Source: DATJKD01 sp963728295 | GTDB lineage: Bacteria; Pseudomonadota; Gammaproteobacteria; Steroidobacterales; Steroidobacteraceae | Assembly (NCBI GenBank): GCA_963728295.1 | Contig: CAVSKB010000004.1 | Span: 162,018 to 226,017, forward strand | Length of the DNA stretch: 64,000 bases | Direction: 5' to 3' | Shown here: in pieces, positions 59,762 to 64,000 of the stretch | Position numbering within the stretch: the stretch's first letter is position 1 | Layout: each line of letters starts with the position of its first letter | Made by a program: the position numbers and the translations under genes | The notes under the pieces: model-generated | Seen by the model: the letters and a program-made list of their open reading frames with translations, nothing else | Database searches by the model: none | Told to the model about the DNA's origin: nothing

Positions 59762-61519
59762 CTACTTGGCGCAAGCGAGGATCGCTTTCCCCTCGCCGGC
59801 GCTGATCGCGCCGATTTTCTGCAGATATCCCGACACGTGGCCGAGGCAGCTGCTCACGCCGCCTGGGCTGCCTTGCTTCTCGCAGGCGTTGACCATGTCC
59901 TGCACGTAGCAGCCTCCGAACACGTCGATCCCTTCCGCATTGCCGTTGGGCTGCGCGGGCATTTGGGGGATCGTCCGCGGGATACCCAGCGAGAAGCCGT
60001 ACGGCCCCTTCGTGTTGGTTATGCCGGTTGCGCAGTCACCGACCTCGACGAAAGGCCGATCATCTGCGCCGACAGGGCAATGCGGCCCGCCCGACCAGCC
60101 AATGTCCCGCATCAGGAATGGCGTCAAATCGAGTGTGGTTGCTCCCCTCTCATCGGCGTTCTCGAACGGCTCCATCAGCAAGTTTGGCGTGAGCGTCGTG
60201 TCCCAGTGGGAAATCGATGATCCGGGAGAGAATGGAAGGGGCGCATATAGCTTCGGGAAGCCCTCGGCGTCTGTGCCAGCGAACCCGACCGCGGGGTCGG
60301 CGACGAGGCTGGCGTTCACGCCAGGAAGGTTCGCCTTGATGAGATTGCCATCGCTCTGCCTGATTCCGACCGATGAGATCGTCGGCGGAATGAGGTCCGC
60401 GCCACCCATCGGCGGGAGACCGGTAGGCAGATTGTTCACGATGATGACACCCACCGCGCCGCTCAACTGCGCCACCGCGGCCTTCAACGCGAACGTGCAG
60501 GTTCCGCGATTGATCAACGCGATCTTGCCGGCCACGTTGGGGTCGAAATCGTCACACGCATCGTTCGGGTCCGGTCCGACGCCGTCGTCGAAGAGCACGA
60601 CGTCTCCCGTGTCTCCCGGCGGCGGATCGAGCGGTGTGCCGAAGCCCGCGGCCTGGCCTATGATGTCGCCGGCGATCCCGGCCGGAGCATTGATGCGGAC
60701 TATTGTCTCTCCGGCGAGCTCGGCGGGCACCTGGGCAGCGACGTTCGGCCCTCGCCAGACGACATTGGGGTCGTTGACACTCGATATCGCCCGCTGACGT
60801 TTGCCCATCTGGTTCCAGAAAAGACCGAGCTCATTGTCGTAGCTGTACGCGCGGTAGACATCGTTCAGCCCAAGGATGGTATCTCCGGGCTTCGCCTTGT
60901 CGATGAATTCCGAGAAGCCGAGACCGTGCGCGATTTCGTGGAGAACCACGTTCAGCAGATCGGACTGATTTGCGGCCGCAGCGTTGTCCAGTCCGTAATA
61001 CCAGGTGAAACCGGTAAGGCAGTCCGGATTCACGCCAATATCACCGTTGAAGCGCGCGATGATGTCATCGTTGAAGGGCGGCGACAGCAGCCCGGGATCG
61101 GGCGGACCCGGCGAGAGATCGGTACCGGCAAGATGGTTCGCCAGCGCCGAGTGATACCACGTGTTGGGCCACTGAGCATTCTGGAAGTTCGCGAAGATTT
61201 GAATCGTGCCAGCGGACCCGAGGACACCCGTCGTCTCCGTACATGCCAGCGGCCCGAACGAGGACTGGATTACTACGTCGACCTCGGGCGCCAGCGCCGC
61301 CTCCCAGATCGAGGCTGCGGCCTGGAACACGATTCGGCGCTGTTCACCCAGTGTGGTACCGGCGTTGCCGCCGACGGGCGCAACGGGGGTCGGATCGTTG
61401 AAACCTACGTTGGGCGGGTCGACGATGTTGAGGATGATGCCGGCGGCTCGGGCGGGCGCAGTCGACAGGACCATCAGTCCCCCCGCCGCCAGGACTGCAA
61501 TGCGATTGGTCGTTTGCAT
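59762..61519 (-). CDS. Secreted metalloprotease-like protein with PA domain
   Basis: 585 residues. A signal peptide (IAVLAAGGLMVLSTAPARA) precedes a zincin-like segment VLHEIAHGLGFSEFIDKAKP near residue 190 (HExxHxxGF). Then a PA domain inserted around 290-410 (FDPNVAGKIALINRGTCTFA, VGVIIVNNLPTGLPPMGGAD). The C-terminal part has four Cys and no visible sorting signal. Secreted peptidase role is inferred. Upstream partner gene four bases away. Confidence 0.78.
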   Translation of the reverse strand: MQTTNRIAVLAAGGLMVLSTAPARAAGIILNIVDPPNVGFNDPTPVAPVGGNAGTTLGEQRRIVFQAAASIWEAALAPEVDVVIQSSFGPLACTETTGVLGSAGTIQIFANFQNAQWPNTWYHSALANHLAGTDLSPGPPDPGLLSPPFNDDIIARFNGDIGVNPDCLTGFTWYYGLDNAAAANQSDLLNVVLHEIAHGLGFSEFIDKAKPGDTILGLNDVYRAYSYDNELGLFWNQMGKRQRAISSVNDPNVVWRGPNVAAQVPAELAGETIVRINAPAGIAGDIIGQAAGFGTPLDPPPGDTGDVVLFDDGVGPDPNDACDDFDPNVAGKIALINRGTCTFALKAAVAQLSGAVGVIIVNNLPTGLPPMGGADLIPPTISSVGIRQSDGNLIKANLPGVNASLVADPAVGFAGTDAEGFPKLYAPLPFSPGSSISHWDTTLTPNLLMEPFENADERGATTLDLTPFLMRDIGWSGGPHCPVGADDRPFVEVGDCATGITNTKGPYGFSLGIPRTIPQMPAQPNGNAEGIDVFGGCYVQDMVNACEKQGSPGGVSSCLGHVSGYLQKIGAISAGEGKAILACAK

Positions 61520-61522
61520 GGC

Positions 61523-61981
61523 CTACTCCTCCGCCGGTCGGGTGGAGGTTTCAGACTTTTCACCGGCCATGAACTTCAGCGCTTCCTTCTCGCTGTCCGC
61601 ATGGGTCTGAGAAATGGTCCCGTCTGCTTCGATCCGCACCAGCGCGTACTCCATGACGTTCGGCGCGACAACGGCCGAGAGAGAACCGTCCGGATGCGCG
61701 ACGCGCTTGAGTTCTCGTGGTTTGAAGAGCTTGCGCATTTCGAGTGCCAGCTTCGCAGCTTCGGCCTTGGTCAACGGCCGAATTCGACCCGTCTTCGGAT
61801 CGATGGCGACGGTCAAGTGGCCGATCGCCACCGTCGAGTCTCGAGCCTCCGTGTCGGAAGCCGCGTCTCTTGCGGTCGACGGTTGGTCATCACCAGGTCC
61901 AGCGAAAGCCGTGCCTAACATCAGCGACGCTGCCGTTGACCCAAATAACAACCAGCGCCGACTAGCTCTTATCGGTTTCAT
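61523..61981 (-). CDS. Exported protein of unknown function
   Basis: 152 residues with a signal peptide (RRWLLFGSTAASLMLGTAFA) and a soluble domain with IDPKTGRIRPLTKAEAAKLA and VMEYALVRIEADGTISQTHA. It is directly upstream of the metalloprotease on the same strand, 3 bp apart, so probably one transcript. Confidence 0.7.
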   Translation of the reverse strand: MKPIRASRRWLLFGSTAASLMLGTAFAGPGDDQPSTARDAASDTEARDSTVAIGHLTVAIDPKTGRIRPLTKAEAAKLALEMRKLFKPRELKRVAHPDGSLSAVVAPNVMEYALVRIEADGTISQTHADSEKEALKFMAGEKSETSTRPAEE

Positions 61982-62428
61982 GAAATCCGCTCCTGAATGA
62001 ACGCGTTTCCCCCTGTTTCAGCCGGGCACGCTCGCTACGGACCTCCGTAGCTCCCTTCCGCGCATCGGCTACCGCCGAGCAGCAATCGTCGCGCGAATCG
62101 AACGGTCTTGACCGGGAGGGATGAGGGCGGTCTCGTGCGTCAAACCGGCGCCGAGACTTCTGTCATGCGCATTGTGTCGAACCGTTCCCTGACCCCGTGG
62201 ACGGGTCGTTTCACGCCATGCTGCGTCCTCTGTGGCAAATTGCCAGCATTGCGAAAGCTACCGAGCGCTGTGACGAAGTTCAACTATAATCTTGCGCGTG
62301 CCGGAGGCGGATCGGCTCGCGCGCATGGTTCACGTTGCGCTGTCGCAACTAAAATACAGCCGCGTCTTCCGAGGAGTACGCTGCGCACGCCGGCGCAGTC
62401 GTTCCGGCTTGTTCCAGGAGGCTTGTCG
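61982..62428. other. Intergenic stretch, no gene seen
   Basis: About 450 bp between divergent genes. Less GC-rich near 62240-62350. It probably carries the promoters of both neighbours; I could not pick convincing -35/-10 boxes. Confidence 0.5.
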
Positions 62429-62880
62429 ATGCGGCGATCCGCGGGCGGAATGAGACCGATCGCGCCATCGATCGCCTGGTGCACGGTCCCGTGGCTGATC
62501 ATCGCTGCGTGCGCGGCGACGAGCCCGCAGCCGCCTGCAGCCCGGCCGGATCCGAACCGCTGGCGAATGCCACGGCCGGATCCGCCGCGCAGGCGGATAC
62601 GTCGATGAGTCCGATGCTCGAGGAGATCCGCGCCGACGCGGCGCGCCGCGCGAGTGTCCCGCTCGATCAGGTGAAGGTGCTCAGCGCGGAAGCAGTCATC
62701 TGGTCCGACGGCGCGCTCGGCTGTCCCGAGCCCGGCATGATGTACACGCAGGCGCTCGTGCCGGGATATCGCATCCGCGTGGACGCCGCGGGAGCACCGA
62801 TGATGTACCACACCCGTGCTACGAGTGTGTTCGTCCTCTGCCCTCCGGAGCGTGCAGGAGCGTCCGTCGACACGACCTGA
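62429..62880 (+). CDS. Conserved lipoprotein, one frameshift
   Basis: ATG at 62429 behind AGGAGG: MRRSAGGMRPIAPSIAWCTV, then IIAACAATSPQPPAARP with a lipobox-like Cys. Near 62560 the frame shifts to SPMLEEIRADAARRASVPLD, VLSAEAVIWSDGALGCPEPG, MMYTQALVPGYRIRVDAAGA. The latter is a conserved domain of unknown role in proteobacteria. Confidence 0.7.
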
Positions 62881-62896
62881 TCGGGCGCGGCGCGCG

Positions 62897-63829
62897 TCAC
62901 TCGCCTAGCTCCGCGAGCCAGTCGCGCGGCCGCAGATAGTCGCGCCAGACGCGCTTCGGCGCTGCCGGCTCCGGCATGAAGCCGTACTCCCAGCGCACGA
63001 GCGGCGGCAGGCACATCAGGATCGACTCGGTGCGCCCGCCGGTCTGCAGCCCGAACAGCGTGCCGCGGTCGTAGACCAGGTTGAACTCGACGTAGCGCCC
63101 GCGCCGATAGAGCTGGAAGTCGCGCTCGCGCTCGCCGTAGGGCGTGTCGCGGCGGCGCTCGACGATCGGCAGGTAGGCGTCGAGGAAGCCGTCGCCGACC
63201 GCGCGCATGGTAGGCGAAGTCGCGCTCGAAGTCGGTTCGTTGCAGGTCGTCGAAGAACAGGCCGCCGACGCCGCGCGTCTCGTCGCGGTGCTTGAGGAAG
63301 AAGTAGTCGTCGCACCAGCGCTTGTGCGCGTCGTAGCGCGTCCGCCGCCGAACGGCTCGCACAGCGGCGCGCGCCGTGCGATGCCAGTGCCGCACGTCCT
63401 CGTCGACGCGGGTAGTACGGCGTGAGGTCGAAGCCGCCGCCGAACCACCACGCCGACCGTCTGGCCATCGCGCATCGCGACGGAAGTGGCGCACGTTGGC
63501 GTGCGTGGTCGGCACGTGCGGGTTGCGCGGATGGACGACGAGCGAGACGCCGACCGCGCGCCAGGTCGCGCCGGCGAGCTCGGGTCGCGCAGCGGTGGCC
63601 GAGGCGGCAGCTCGAACGCCGGAGACGTCGGAGAAGCCGATGCCCGCCTGCTCGAACACCGCGCCGTCGCGCAGGATGCGCGTCGCGCCGCCGCCGCCTT
63701 CGGCGCGGCGCCAGGCGTCTCGGCGAAACGTCGCGCGCCATCGGCGCCTTCGATCGCCGCGGTCAGCGCGTCGTGCAGGCGGCGCAGATACGTTGCGACG
63801 TCAGCGATGGGTAATGCGTCGGTCGCCAT
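62897..63829 (-). CDS. hemF: Oxygen-dependent coproporphyrinogen III oxidase, several indels
   Basis: Starts MATDALPIADVATYLRRLHD. In changing frames follow VSLVVHPRNPHVPTTHANVR, HKRWCDDYFFLKHRDETRGV, GGLFFDDLQRTDFERDFAYH, then in frame YRRGRYVEFNLVYDRGTLFG and PPLVRWEYGFMPEPAAPKRV to the stop. Together they form a whole HemF (haem synthesis). At least five frame changes are needed in an otherwise essential-type gene, which argues for sequence error. Confidence 0.85.
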   Translation of the reverse strand: MATDALPIADVATYLRRLHDALTAAIEGADGARRFAETPGAAPKAAAARRASCATARCSSRRASASPTSPAFELPPRPPLRDPSSPARPGARSASRSSSIRATRTCRPRTPTCATSVAMRDGQTVGVVVRRRLRPHAVLPASTRTCGTGIARRAPLCEPFGGGRATTRTSAGATTTSSSSTATRRAASAACSSTTCNEPTSSATSPTMRAVGDGFLDAYLPIVERRRDTPYGERERDFQLYRRGRYVEFNLVYDRGTLFGLQTGGRTESILMCLPPLVRWEYGFMPEPAAPKRVWRDYLRPRDWLAELGE

Positions 63830-63852
63830 CGAGCAGAAGAATAACAGGGGCT

Positions 63853-64000
63853 CAGCGCGGGAGTCGGAAGGCGACGACGTGATCGCCCTTGCCCCCTACG
63901 TCGCCTCCGCCGGCGGTGACGACGACGTACTGCTCACCGGAGGCCAGCCGGTAGCTCATCGGCGTCGCCTTGCCTCGCGGGCAGTGCGCCGCGTCAGTCT
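63853..64000 (-). CDS. C-terminal end of a PQQ-dependent (glucose/quinate-type) dehydrogenase
   Basis: The visible 49 residues read CPRGKATPMSYRLASGEQYV then VVTAGGGDVGGKGDHVVAFR, LPR and stop. This is the final propeller strand of membrane PQQ dehydrogenases (TPMSY..., VV.AGGG...G.GD.VVAF). The rest lies beyond the window. Confidence 0.7.

Noticed and set aside
1..64000. CRISPR arrays, prophage, IS elements, rRNA or tRNA genes
   Set aside because: No regular spacer-repeat pattern, transposase, phage structural gene or RNA gene was seen on either strand.

Overview
The window is GC-rich bacterial chromosome, most likely from an uncultured gammaproteobacterium. The conserved genes (xth, oligopeptidase A, lemA, a gamma-class carbonic anhydrase, aroE-hemB, tag, rlmJ, hemF) and an RND efflux operon fit a group near the Xanthomonadales or Steroidobacterales. 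That placement is inference; no rRNA or tRNA gene is visible. The two ends are cut inside genes: an HD-domain protein on the left and a PQQ-dependent dehydrogenase on the right.

Left part (1-21.8 kb): housekeeping and envelope genes. They include DNA repair and peptidase genes, a lemA/GIDE-like membrane pair, aroE-hemB, an ECF sigma/anti-sigma pair, a run of small metabolic and stress genes on the minus strand, and a LysR-SDR-RND efflux-outer membrane factor block. The block is followed by a PagL-like lipid A deacylase. The efflux genes and hemF at the far right carry many single-base indels while coding otherwise looks intact, so part of this sequence is probably low-quality assembly.

Middle part (21.8-34 kb): small, mostly minus-strand accessory genes (GNAT, NTF2-like, DUF1801, sulfotransferase, VOC, DUF1579, GFA, an ICMT-CPBP fusion, gltS). 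They end at a close relative of AAC(3)-I aminoglycoside acetyltransferases.

Cassette array (about 34.2-57.9 kb): the main discovery. Small genes, nearly all on the minus strand, are separated by imperfect palindromes with integron core boxes (GCCTAAC ... GTTAGGC), i.e. attC sites. Sites are complete and well spaced at the right end (53.8-57.4 kb) and increasingly degenerate or half-lost to the left. That gradient is expected if new cassettes enter at the right and old ones decay. At the right end a 19-bp pair of boxes has the same 7+5+7 geometry as the attI1 simple site, followed by two copies of a 14-bp repeat containing GTTAGGC. No integron integrase is present; tag lies where one would be expected. 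The array is therefore best read as a CALIN (attC cluster lacking the integrase) or an integron that lost intI. Its cargo includes a truncated EF-Ts-like protein, an SMR efflux protein, a pyrimidine-dimer glycosylase, two DHFR/RibD-like reductases, GFA, VOC, GNAT and DUF1801 proteins, lipoproteins and membrane proteins of unknown role.

Right part (58-64 kb): tag, rlmJ, a secreted PA-domain metalloprotease with a good terminator, a small exported partner, a lipoprotein, hemF and the dehydrogenase fragment.
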